Assembly: GCA_045599965.1 (NCBI GenBank)
Contig: JAZRXA010000074.1
Span: forward strand, 1 to 52,556
Source of the DNA: RGIG5612 sp045599965
Lineage (GTDB): Bacteria > Bacillota > Clostridia > Lachnospirales > Lachnospiraceae
Direction of reading: 5' to 3'
DNA length: 52,556 nucleotides
Both the position numbers and the translations under genes were made by a program. The notes under the pieces are model-generated. The model searched no databases. It worked only from the letters and a program-made list of their open reading frames with translations, and was not told the DNA's origin. Positions 8,249 through 16,425 of this stretch are shown here, piece after piece. Numbering within the stretch: the stretch's first letter is position 1; each line of letters begins with the position of its first letter.

Positions 8249-8884
8249 ATGAATATTAGCGAAAAAAACATTCCTGATTTTATAGAAGTTTTAGCTTCTA
8301 AAGACGCAGTACCGGGCGGTGGCGGAGCCGCTGCCCTGTGCGGCGCTATTGGATGTGCTTTAGGAAATATGGTTGGTTCTTTAACTGTTGGTAAGAAAAA
8401 ATATGCTGATGTTGAAGAAGAAATTATCGAACTTAAAGCAAAAAGCGATGAACTTCAAAAAAGACTTTTAACTCTTATTGATGAAGATGCAGCTGGATTT
8501 GAACCACTTAGCAAAGCTTATGGTCTTCCTGCTGAAACTGATGAAGAAAAAGCTCACAAAAAAGAAGTTTTAGAAAAATGTTCTAAAGATGCTTGCGAAG
8601 TTCCATTAAAGATAATGGGAAGTTGTTGTGAAGCTATTGACATCATTAGTGAATTTGCAGCTAAAGGTTCTGCCTTAGCTGTTAGCGATGCTGGATGCGG
8701 AGCTATTATTTGCAAAAGCGCTCTTTACGCAGCTTCTCTTAATGTTTTTATTAATACTAAAGGCATGGAAGATAGAGGGTATGCTGAGGGCTTAAATAAT
8801 AAAGCAAATGAGATGCTTAGTGTTTACGGAATGAAAGCTGATGACATCTTTAATTCAGTAAAAGCTAAACTTGAAAATAAATAA
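8249..8884 (+). CDS. fchA: Methenyltetrahydrofolate cyclohydrolase (cyclodeaminase fold)
   Basis: A 211-residue all-helical protein of the formimidoyltransferase-cyclodeaminase/FchA family. The N-terminal region has PGGGGAAALCGAIGCALGNMV and a central DEDAAGFEPLSKAYGLP segment typical of the family. In clostridia FchA hydrates 5,10-methenyl-THF to 10-formyl-THF. AAGGAG lies just before the ATG, nine bases after fhs, so the two are coupled. Its presence matters because the FolD encoded at 17117 lacks the cyclohydrolase residues. A formimino-THF cyclodeaminase role is the alternative, but no histidine-degradation gene is near. Confidence 0.88.
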   Translation: MNISEKNIPDFIEVLASKDAVPGGGGAAALCGAIGCALGNMVGSLTVGKKKYADVEEEIIELKAKSDELQKRLLTLIDEDAAGFEPLSKAYGLPAETDEEKAHKKEVLEKCSKDACEVPLKIMGSCCEAIDIISEFAAKGSALAVSDAGCGAIICKSALYAASLNVFINTKGMEDRGYAEGLNNKANEMLSVYGMKADDIFNSVKAKLENK

Positions 8885-8912
8885 AAATATAGTTTATTTT
8901 TAATAAAAGTAG

Positions 8913-8970
8913 TATAATTTATTAAGGCTTTAACGATATCTTGCGGATTAAAACCGCAAGATATTTGTTA
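8913..8970 (+). promoter_or_regulatory. Possible promoter -10 and leader hairpin of the atp operon
   Basis: TATAAT at 8913-8918 has no good -35 partner. About a dozen bases on, ATATCTTGCGG (8936-8946) pairs perfectly with 8954-8964, and TAAC (8931-8934) with GTTA (8967-8970) extends the stem. No T-run follows directly, so this is either a weak fchA terminator or a structured 5' leader of the ATP synthase mRNA. Confidence 0.5.
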
Positions 8971-9013
8971 TATGCAAATAATAAAATTTTTCTAGCTTTT
9001 TTAGGTGGGAGAA

Positions 9014-9865
9014 ATGGAAAAGAAACGTAAGATAAGATTCATAATAATATTCGCTATTATTGCAGCTTTACTTTTAGCGGGATCTATTGTGGCTGGGCTT
9101 CTTAAAAGTGGGGCCGACCTAGCAAATGAAGAGTCTGTAAAAGTTGTTATGAGAGATGTTGTTCTTCATGACACATATAAGATTGATTTATTTGGAATGA
9201 GTGTTAACCCAGGACTTATTTCAGCTTTTTGCATTACTGGAATTTTCCTTATATTTGCTTTAATCGTAAGAATTTTTGTTATTCCTAGATTTAAGATGGT
9301 ACCAGGAAAGTTTCAAATGCTTTTAGAACAGGCTGTAGAACTTTTTGATAACATGGCAAAAGAAAATTCGCCTCATGCGAGCGGATTTATTAGTGTTTAT
9401 ATATTTGTTGCTGGCGCATATATTTGCGTTAGTACACTTTTTGAATTGTTTGGTTTCCAAGTAATGTCGCAAGCCGGAACATCTGTTTCCTTACCAGCTC
9501 CTTTATCAGATATTAATGGAGCTATTTGTCTTGGATGCTTAACATATTTAGTAATTCTTGCGGGTGGCATTGCAAAGAATGGAATAAAGGGAGTAGGAAA
9601 AACCTTAAAGGAATTTTCACTTCCAATCTCAATGAGTTTCCGTCTTTTTGGAGCTCTTTTATCAGGCGCTTTGGTTACGGAACTTGTTTATTATTATTCG
9701 GCTATGAATTACGGCATTCCAGTATTGGTTGCTGTTATATTCACATTACTTCATGCACTAATTCAAGCGTATGTACTTACAACGCTTGCATCAACATATT
9801 TTGGCGAAGTAACAGAAAAAAGTATAAAGGTTAAAAAGCCAAAAGAACTTAACGGAGGTTTTTAA
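9014..9865 (+). CDS. atpB: F-type ATP synthase subunit a
   Basis: A 283-residue membrane subunit of the F0 proton/ion channel. Five or six hydrophobic segments are visible. The essential stator Arg is Arg210 in SFRLFGALLSG, and the final helix contains HALIQAYVLTTLASTYF. The ATG at 9014 is preceded by AGGTGGGAG; a GTG at 9005 lies within that site and is rejected. It is the first gene of the operon a-c-b-(delta-alpha)-gamma-beta-epsilon. It forms the half-channels facing the c-ring. No atpI precedes it. Confidence 0.93.
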   Translation: MEKKRKIRFIIIFAIIAALLLAGSIVAGLLKSGADLANEESVKVVMRDVVLHDTYKIDLFGMSVNPGLISAFCITGIFLIFALIVRIFVIPRFKMVPGKFQMLLEQAVELFDNMAKENSPHASGFISVYIFVAGAYICVSTLFELFGFQVMSQAGTSVSLPAPLSDINGAICLGCLTYLVILAGGIAKNGIKGVGKTLKEFSLPISMSFRLFGALLSGALVTELVYYYSAMNYGIPVLVAVIFTLLHALIQAYVLTTLASTYFGEVTEKSIKVKKPKELNGGF

Positions 9866-9866
9866 A

Positions 9867-10301
9867 ATGACAAAAGTTGGAAAGAGAATTGTAATAATTC
9901 TTGCAGCAATTTGCATCGCACTAGCAGCTATGTTTGTAGTTATGACTATTACTACAAAAGCTGATGAGCCAGTTGTAGTTACAGAAAATACTGAAGATAT
10001 GGTTATTGCTCCTAGTCCTAATGTAACTGGCGAAGATATTGCAACTGCACAAGTAGAAAATACTTCTGGAGGAAACGCATTAGGAAGTAAAGCTATCGCA
10101 GCTGGCATTGCTATTGGACTTGCAGCTTTAGGTGGAGCTATTGGTATGGGTATGGCTATTTCTAAATCTTCCGAAGGCATTGCTCGTCAACCTGAAGCAG
10201 AAGGAAAGATTAGAACAACGCTTATGCTTGGTCTTGTATTTATAGAGACTGCAATTATTTATGCGTTGGTAGTAGCAATTTTAATTATATTCGTATTGTA
10301 A
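9867..10301 (+). CDS. atpE: F-type ATP synthase subunit c with long N-terminal extension
   Basis: At 144 residues this is about 60 longer than a usual c subunit. The last 75 residues are the normal hairpin: a glycine-rich helix AIGLAALGGAIGMGM, the polar loop ARQPE (106-110) and a second helix with the ion-binding carboxylate Glu127 in VFIETAIIYAL. Residues about 8-28 form an extra hydrophobic segment ending in TTKADEP, a plausible signal-peptide cleavage region, followed by a roughly 40-residue polar linker. The Gln of Na+-type rings is replaced by Met94, which leans toward proton coupling but does not prove it. GGAGG precedes the start. Confidence 0.92.
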   Translation: MTKVGKRIVIILAAICIALAAMFVVMTITTKADEPVVVTENTEDMVIAPSPNVTGEDIATAQVENTSGGNALGSKAIAAGIAIGLAALGGAIGMGMAISKSSEGIARQPEAEGKIRTTLMLGLVFIETAIIYALVVAILIIFVL

Positions 10302-10316
10302 AGGTAGGTAATTTCA

Positions 10317-10811
10317 ATGAATGGAGTACCACTTAATATAGATTGGCAACAGATTCTATTACATTTATTTAACTTTGTTATTTTGTTTGCCATCCTTTAT
10401 TTATTACTTTATAAGCCAATTAAAAACTTTATTGAAAAAAGAAGACAAGCTTATATAGATATGGATAACGAGGCAAACCTTAATAAGAGTGAGTCTGAAA
10501 AATTAAAAGCGCAGTATGAAGAGAAATTAGCTAAAGCTGAAACTGAAATTGCTAGTGATAAAAATGCTGCAATTAAAGATGCTAAAGAAAAAGCTGAGCG
10601 TATTGTTGCAGATGCGGAAAATGAAGCAAAGACAATTATAGATAAGGCTCAGGAAAAAGCTAAAACTCAGAAAGAAAAAATTATTGCTGAGGCTAATGAA
10701 GAGATTACTAATATTGCGAAAGAAGCTGCAGCTAAAGTTGTTTTTGGATCAACTAGCGAAGCTTATGATAGTTTCTTAGATTCAGCTAAAGGAAATTCAA
10801 ATGACAAATAA
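10317..10811 (+). CDS. atpF: F-type ATP synthase subunit b
   Basis: A 164-residue peripheral-stalk protein: one N-terminal membrane helix (LFNFVILFAILYLLLY, about residues 17-32), then a long Lys/Glu/Ala-rich coiled coil to the C terminus. Length and layout are standard. It overlaps the next gene by 11 bases. The C-terminal end would normally bind the separate delta subunit; here the only delta-like domain is fused to alpha. Confidence 0.92.
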   Translation: MNGVPLNIDWQQILLHLFNFVILFAILYLLLYKPIKNFIEKRRQAYIDMDNEANLNKSESEKLKAQYEEKLAKAETEIASDKNAAIKDAKEKAERIVADAENEAKTIIDKAQEKAKTQKEKIIAEANEEITNIAKEAAAKVVFGSTSEAYDSFLDSAKGNSNDK

Positions 10812-12525
10812 TAAAGCGATTTTGTTTTCTGCTGTTAAACCAAATAAAAAGCAGGAACAAAGATTTAAAACCTTCTTAAAAAATAAATATAACGAAGATA
10901 TTTTACTTGAGTGGGTAGAAGATAAAAGCTTAAATAACGGCTTTAAGTTAGAAGTTGGAGCTGAAGTTTTCGACTGGAGTGATGAAGGTCGTTATAACCA
11001 ACTTGTTAAACTTTTATCTGAAAGAAAATATCTTGAAAAAAATACGATTCCTTTAATCAGGGAAGAACTTAAAGACTTTGAACTTAAAGCTTTTCCAGAA
11101 GAAATTGGAGAGGTTGTAAGTATTGGCGATAATATTGCAATTATTAAAGGTCTTGATAATGCTAAATATAGTGAAATTCTTATTTTCGAAGATGGCACTA
11201 AGGGAATGGTTCTTAATCTTACAAAAGATAATGTTGGATGTATTCTTTTCGATTCGGACGGGAATATTTCTTCAGGAAGTAAGGTTAGAAGAACTAATAA
11301 AACTGCTAGCATGCCAGTTGGAGATGAATATTTAGGAAGAGTTGTAAATTCTCTAGGCGAAGCTATTGATGGTAAAGGAGATATATTGCCATCAGACTAT
11401 ATGCCAATTGAAAATAAAGCTCCGGGTATTATTGATAGAGAGCCGGTTGATACACCTCTTTATACAGGCATTCTTTCTATCGATTCAATGTTTCCAATAG
11501 GTAGAGGACAAAGAGAACTTATTATCGGTGATAGACAAACAGGTAAGAGTGCAATAGCAGTTGATACAATAATTAATCAAAAAGGAAAAGATTGTATTTG
11601 CATTTATGTTGCAATAGGCCAAAAGGCTAGTAGCGTTGCAAGAGTTTATGATGATTTGAAAAAGCGAGGAGCTCTTGATTATACAACTATTGTCGCTGCA
11701 TGTGCATCAGACGCAGATACGCTTCAATATATCGCACCTTATTCAGGTTGTGCTTTAGCAGAATATTTTATGAATCAAGGAAAAGATGTTTTAATTGTTT
11801 ATGATGATTTATCTAAACATGCAGTTGCATATAGAACAATTTCTCTTTTACTTGATAGATCTCCTGGTAGAGAAGCTTATCCAGGCGACGTATTCTATTT
11901 ACATTCACGTTTATTAGAAAGAAGCGCCAAACTTAATGATGAACAAGGTGGTGGTTCTATTACAGCACTTCCTATCGTCGAAACTTTAGAAGGCGATGTT
12001 GCTGCTTATATTCCAACAAATATCATTTCTATTACTGATGGACAAATATATCTTGAGAAAGATTTGTTTTTTGCTGGCCAACGCCCTGCTATTAACGTCG
12101 GTCTTTCTGTTTCGCGTGTTGGTAGAAGCGCACAAACAAAGGCTATGCGTAAAGCGGCAGGAACATTAAGAATTGATTTAGCTCAATATAGAGAAATGGA
12201 AGTATTTACGCAATTTAGTTCAGACTTAGATGAAGCAACTAAAAAGCAACTTGATTATGGCGAAGGATTGACTCTTATATTAAGACAAAATCAATTTAAG
12301 TCGTATGAATTACATGAGCAAATTGTTTTGCTTGTAAGCGCTCTTAGCCATGCTATGGAAGACATTAAGCCTGAAAATATTCCGAGTTACACAGATAAAC
12401 TATTAGATAGTTTTAAGCAAGAGTATTCATATGTTTGTGATGAGATAGAAAAGAGCAAAGATCTTTCTGATGAAAATATAGAAATTATTAAGAGATTTGC
12501 CTTTAAACTTAGCGAAGAATTTTAG
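10801..12525 (+). CDS. atpA: F-type ATP synthase delta(C-terminal domain)-alpha fusion subunit
   Basis: A 574-residue alpha subunit with about 74 extra N-terminal residues. Walker A, GDRQTGKS, is at 243-250, against about 169-176 in E. coli alpha. The extra region resembles the C-terminal domain of delta (AtpH/OSCP): a helix, then LLEWVEDKSLNNGFKLEVG followed by a D-W-S-D-E-G-R-Y-N-Q-L helix, like the delta D-K-S...G..I..G....D-G-S...R-L pattern. No independent delta gene stands between b and alpha, where it is normally found. The ATG at 10801 has AAAGGAA six bases upstream, and no other start lies near the canonical alpha N terminus, so the fusion is translated. The rest is a normal non-catalytic nucleotide-binding alpha. 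Confidence 0.92.
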   Translation: MTNNKAILFSAVKPNKKQEQRFKTFLKNKYNEDILLEWVEDKSLNNGFKLEVGAEVFDWSDEGRYNQLVKLLSERKYLEKNTIPLIREELKDFELKAFPEEIGEVVSIGDNIAIIKGLDNAKYSEILIFEDGTKGMVLNLTKDNVGCILFDSDGNISSGSKVRRTNKTASMPVGDEYLGRVVNSLGEAIDGKGDILPSDYMPIENKAPGIIDREPVDTPLYTGILSIDSMFPIGRGQRELIIGDRQTGKSAIAVDTIINQKGKDCICIYVAIGQKASSVARVYDDLKKRGALDYTTIVAACASDADTLQYIAPYSGCALAEYFMNQGKDVLIVYDDLSKHAVAYRTISLLLDRSPGREAYPGDVFYLHSRLLERSAKLNDEQGGGSITALPIVETLEGDVAAYIPTNIISITDGQIYLEKDLFFAGQRPAINVGLSVSRVGRSAQTKAMRKAAGTLRIDLAQYREMEVFTQFSSDLDEATKKQLDYGEGLTLILRQNQFKSYELHEQIVLLVSALSHAMEDIKPENIPSYTDKLLDSFKQEYSYVCDEIEKSKDLSDENIEIIKRFAFKLSEEF

Positions 12526-12531
12526 AATTTT

Positions 12532-13428
12532 ATGTCAAATGCAAAAGCAATAAAAAATAGAATAAGTTCTGTTAATGATACTGCAAAAATTACAAATGCA
12601 ATGTATTTAATTTCTTCTGTAAAATTAAGAAAAGCAAAAGAAGAACTTTCAAAAACTTATCCATATTTTAATTTTTTGCGTGATAAAGCTGAAAAAATCT
12701 TAAGTCATATAAATTTTATTGAAAGTAAATATTTTTTACCTGAAGGCGTATCAGAAGAGGAGCATGAAGCTAATATTGATGGCAAAACTGCAATTTTTTG
12801 TATCACTTCTGATAAAGGATTAGCAGGCGCATATAACTTAAGTGTTATTAAAGAGACTTTAGATATTATAGAAAGAGTTGACGATTATTCATTATATGTT
12901 GTTGGTAATTATGGTAGAACCTATTTTAAGAACCATAATTACAACATTGAAGAAAGTTTTTTGTTTGATGATGAAAAGCCATCTATGGATATGGCTAGGG
13001 ATATAACATCGGTATTACTTGAGCAATATAACAAAGGGATTATTAATCGAATCTATATTGTATATACTGAATATGGAAATGCATTAAATTCAAAAGCAAT
13101 ATCTTTTAGGATGCTTCCTTTCCATAGGTCATATTTTGAAAAAAATAAGACCTATACAAATAGTGAAGATTATTTTGAGATAGTTCCTTCGCCAAATGAA
13201 GTTATCGATACAATCGCACAAAATTATTTTTTAGGATATGTTTATTCAGGACTTGTTGATAGTTATTGTTCTGAACAAAATGACAGAATGATTGCTATGG
13301 ACAATGCAAATAACAATGCTAAAGAACTGATAGATGAATTAAATTTAAAGTTTAATCACTTAAGACAAAACGTTATTACTAAGGAAATTACGGAAATTTC
13401 TAGTGGCGCTAAAAGTCTAAAAAGGTAA
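12532..13428 (+). CDS. atpG: F-type ATP synthase subunit gamma
   Basis: A 298-residue central-stalk subunit. The N-terminal KAIKNRISSVNDTAKITNAM and C-terminal DRMIAMDNANNNAKELIDEL helices are the paired coiled coil that turns inside the alpha-beta hexamer. The middle has FCITSDKGLAGAYN, a Rossmann-like domain. The start lies six bases after the alpha stop and has no clear ribosome binding site, so translation is probably coupled to alpha. Middle-domain sequence is divergent but nothing is missing. Confidence 0.92.
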   Translation: MSNAKAIKNRISSVNDTAKITNAMYLISSVKLRKAKEELSKTYPYFNFLRDKAEKILSHINFIESKYFLPEGVSEEEHEANIDGKTAIFCITSDKGLAGAYNLSVIKETLDIIERVDDYSLYVVGNYGRTYFKNHNYNIEESFLFDDEKPSMDMARDITSVLLEQYNKGIINRIYIVYTEYGNALNSKAISFRMLPFHRSYFEKNKTYTNSEDYFEIVPSPNEVIDTIAQNYFLGYVYSGLVDSYCSEQNDRMIAMDNANNNAKELIDELNLKFNHLRQNVITKEITEISSGAKSLKR

Positions 13429-13451
13429 CGTATAAAGGAGGCATTAAATTA

Positions 13452-14837
13452 ATGTCAGGCAAGATTACAGCTGTATCTGGATGCGTAGTTGATGTTTTAT
13501 TTGAAAACGAAACACTGCCAAAGATTAACGATGCACTTAAGGTTAAAGTTGATGGTAAAGAGCGCATTTTAGAGGTTGCAAAACATCTAGGAAATAATGA
13601 GGTCAGATGCATTTTGCTTTCAGAAGGAGAAGGCTTAAGCAGAGGACTTGAAGTTGAAAATACAAATAGTGTTATTAAGGTTCCTGTAGGAAAATGTACT
13701 TTAGGACGTTTATTTAATGTTTTGGGTGAGCCAATCGACGATAAAGAAGAGATTCCTAAAGATGCAAAGTATTTGCCAATTCATAGAAAAGCACCAGAAT
13801 TTTATGAGCAGGTGCCTTCTACGCAAGTTCTTGAAACCGGAATAAAAGTTATCGATTTATTAGAGCCATATTCTAAAGGCGGAAAGATTGGACTTTTTGG
13901 TGGAGCTGGTGTAGGAAAGACAGTACTTATTCAGGAACTTATTCATAATGTTGCTATGGAACATGGCGGATATTCTATCTTTACTGGCGTAGGAGAACGT
14001 AGTCGTGAAGGTAATGATCTTTGGAACGAAATGAAAGAGAGCGGAATCTTTGATAAGACTGCTTTAGTTTTCGGACAAATGAACGAATCTCCAGGCGTTA
14101 GAATGAGAGTAGCGCTTACAGGTTTAACTATGGCCGAATATTTTAGAGATTATGAGCAAAAAGATATTTTGTTATTTATAGATAATATTTTTAGATTTGT
14201 TCAAGCTGGTTCAGAAGTATCTACACTTTTAGGTCGTATGCCTTCTGCAGTTGGTTATCAACCAACACTGGCTTCTGAAATGGGTAATTTACAAGAAAGA
14301 ATCACATCTACTAAGAATGGTTCAGTAACTTCTGTTCAAGCGGTATATGTACCAGCTGACGACTTAACAGACCCGGCACCAGCTACAACTTTCTCTCATC
14401 TTGATGCAACAACAGTTCTTTCTAGAAAAATTGCTGAACAAGGTATATATCCAGCTGTTGATCCTTTAGACTCGACATCTAAAATTTTAGATGCTAATAT
14501 TGTTGGAGATGTTCATTATAATACAGCTAGAACTGTTCAAGAAATTTTACAAAAATATGTTAAACTACAAGATATTATTGCAATTTTGGGTATGGACGAA
14601 CTTAGCGAAAGCGATAAACTTATCGTAAATAGAGCTAGAAGAATTCAAAGATTTTTATCACAGCCGTTCTTTGTTTCTGAAAAATTTACGGGTGTTCCGG
14701 GACAATATGTTCCACTAGAAGAAACGATAAAGGGATTTAAGGCTATTATTGATGGAGAAATGGATGAATATCCAGAAGCAGCTTTCTTTAATGTTGGAAC
14801 AATTGATGATGTTAAAAAGAAAGCAAAGGAACTTTAA
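13452..14837 (+). CDS. atpD: F-type ATP synthase subunit beta
   Basis: A 461-residue catalytic subunit of normal length. Walker A GGAGVGKT is at residues 150-157; the GERSREGNDLW segment with the catalytic Glu region, LLFIDNIFRF (Walker B) and the C-terminal DELSESDKL (DELSEEDK-type) element are present. AAAGGAGGC precedes the ATG. It is the best conserved gene of the operon and supports that the complex is functional. Confidence 0.96.
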   Translation: MSGKITAVSGCVVDVLFENETLPKINDALKVKVDGKERILEVAKHLGNNEVRCILLSEGEGLSRGLEVENTNSVIKVPVGKCTLGRLFNVLGEPIDDKEEIPKDAKYLPIHRKAPEFYEQVPSTQVLETGIKVIDLLEPYSKGGKIGLFGGAGVGKTVLIQELIHNVAMEHGGYSIFTGVGERSREGNDLWNEMKESGIFDKTALVFGQMNESPGVRMRVALTGLTMAEYFRDYEQKDILLFIDNIFRFVQAGSEVSTLLGRMPSAVGYQPTLASEMGNLQERITSTKNGSVTSVQAVYVPADDLTDPAPATTFSHLDATTVLSRKIAEQGIYPAVDPLDSTSKILDANIVGDVHYNTARTVQEILQKYVKLQDIIAILGMDELSESDKLIVNRARRIQRFLSQPFFVSEKFTGVPGQYVPLEETIKGFKAIIDGEMDEYPEAAFFNVGTIDDVKKKAKEL

Positions 14838-14840
14838 TTA

Positions 14841-15164
14841 ATGTCAACTTTTAATTTGAAAATTTTAGCAGCTGATAATCATGTTTATGAGGGACCTTGT
14901 AGTTATGTTAAGGTTCCACTTACGGATGGGCAATATGGAATTTTGCCAGGACATAGTGCTATGCTTTCAGCAATAGTTCCAGGTGTGGTTGTTGCTAAAA
15001 TTGATGAAAATTCATTTTTGGATTTTGCAAATAAAAACAACGTAGATATTACTAGCATAAAAAATGATAATGACAAATATTCTTTTTTAGTTAGTCAAGG
15101 CATTATTTCTGTTAATAAAAATGATGTAGTTATTGCAGTTTCTTCTGCAACAATTAACGAATAA
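14841..15164 (+). CDS. atpC: F-type ATP synthase subunit epsilon, lacking the C-terminal helical domain
   Basis: Only 107 residues, against about 130-140 usually. The beta-sandwich domain is whole (DGQYGILPGHSAMLSAIVPG, and the last strand region VSQGIISVNKNDVVIAVSS), but the protein ends there, so the two-helix C-terminal domain that inhibits ATP hydrolysis is missing. The gene is followed four bases later by capA, so the stop codon is not a sequencing edge effect. The domain that remains is enough to join gamma to the c-ring. Confidence 0.9.
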   Translation: MSTFNLKILAADNHVYEGPCSYVKVPLTDGQYGILPGHSAMLSAIVPGVVVAKIDENSFLDFANKNNVDITSIKNDNDKYSFLVSQGIISVNKNDVVIAVSSATINE

Positions 15165-15168
15165 AAAT

Positions 15169-16425
15169 ATGAAAAAGAAAAAACACAATAAAAGAAGAAT
15201 AAGAATAGTTCCAGTTATTATAACCGCAGTTGTATTAATAGCAATTGCTGTTACTATTGTGCTTCTTGTTGATAATAAAAAGAAAAGAGATGCTGAAAAT
15301 AAGAAGAAACAAGAAGTAGTTAAAGTAGAGGTGGTTGAACCTCCAAAAGAGATTACTCTTGTTGCAGTTGGAGATGTATTAAATCATAATCCAGTTCTTA
15401 AAATGGCTAGAAGAGATGATGGCTCATATGACTTTTCTAATCTTTTTGTAAACATGAAAGATACGATATCTAAAGCTGACATTGCTGTTGTTAATAATGA
15501 AACAATAATAGGCGGTGCTGATTTAGGCATAGAGGGTGGACATCCATATTTAATATTTAATTCACCTGATGAACTTGCTGATAATATTATTGATGCAGGA
15601 TTTGATCTTGTTCTTCAATCTTCGAACCATTCTGACGATATGGGACCACAAGGCATTAGACATTGTATAGAACTTTGGAAGTCGAAGGCTGATAGAATTA
15701 AAATGATTGGCATTAACGAGTCGCAAGAAGAACGCGACACAATAAAGGTTATGGATGTGGGTGGAATAAAACTTGCAGTCCTAAATTATACATATGGTCT
15801 TAATGGAAATGTGCTTCCTTATGGAGAAGATTATTTAGTTGATCAAATTAAAGATGAAACAAGGCAGCAAGTAAGAGATGATATTCAAAGAGCAACGACT
15901 TTAGCAGACTTTGTTATTGTTTTTCCACATTGGGGAACTGAATATGTTGTTGGCGATTCTACTGATGAGCAAGATGATTGGGCACAGTTATTTACCGAAG
16001 CTGGCGCAGATTTGATTATTGGAACTCATCCACATGTTAGCGAAAAAGTTGAAAAAATTATAGCAGGAAATGGGAATGAGTCTCTTTGCTATTTCTCATT
16101 AGGAAACTTTTCCTCTAATCAAGCATACTTAGATGGAGAAGATTCAGCATATTCTCAAATTGAGGGAATGGCAGTAGTTAAGATTAAAAAAGATGATACC
16201 GGTACTTATATTGTTTATGATGGTGGGGTAACTGGCGTTGTTCCTTTAGTATGTCATAACGATAAGGTATCAGGAACACCAAATATAACTGTATATAAAT
16301 ATACAAATTATTCAGATGATCTTTGCGCAATTCATGCAACGAGACGTCAAGGCCATAGATTTGATATGGAATGGCTTGGTGAAAAAAATTATGAAATTTT
16401 TGGTGATTGGATTATAGATTTTTAA
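15169..16425 (+). CDS. CapA-family membrane-anchored metallophosphatase-like protein
   Basis: A 418-residue protein with a Lys-rich N terminus, one membrane helix (about residues 12-34) and an outside CapA/PgsA domain. Seen: LVAVGDVLNHNPVL, NNETIIGG, SSNHSDDMG, VFPHWGTEY, IIGTHPHVSEKVEKI and FSLGNFSSNQ, which hold the metal-binding Asp, His and Asn residues of the calcineurin-like fold. Family members are linked with poly-gamma-glutamate or capsule metabolism. I use the ATG at 15169; a TTG frame from 15133 overlaps atpC. It sits at the end of the atp operon before a terminator. No pgsB/C genes are nearby, so its substrate is unknown. Confidence 0.82.
   Translation: MKKKKHNKRRIRIVPVIITAVVLIAIAVTIVLLVDNKKKRDAENKKKQEVVKVEVVEPPKEITLVAVGDVLNHNPVLKMARRDDGSYDFSNLFVNMKDTISKADIAVVNNETIIGGADLGIEGGHPYLIFNSPDELADNIIDAGFDLVLQSSNHSDDMGPQGIRHCIELWKSKADRIKMIGINESQEERDTIKVMDVGGIKLAVLNYTYGLNGNVLPYGEDYLVDQIKDETRQQVRDDIQRATTLADFVIVFPHWGTEYVVGDSTDEQDDWAQLFTEAGADLIIGTHPHVSEKVEKIIAGNGNESLCYFSLGNFSSNQAYLDGEDSAYSQIEGMAVVKIKKDDTGTYIVYDGGVTGVVPLVCHNDKVSGTPNITVYKYTNYSDDLCAIHATRRQGHRFDMEWLGEKNYEIFGDWIIDF

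Noticed and set aside
8885..9013. Riboswitch ahead of the atp operon; also THF riboswitches ahead of folC, fhs or folD
   Set aside because: Only a simple hairpin is seen at 8931-8970, and no THF-aptamer-like pattern could be recognised at the folate genes.
15133..15168. TTG start for the CapA-like gene
   Set aside because: It overlaps atpC by 32 bases with no ribosome binding site; the ATG at 15169 starts the normal basic N terminus before the membrane helix.
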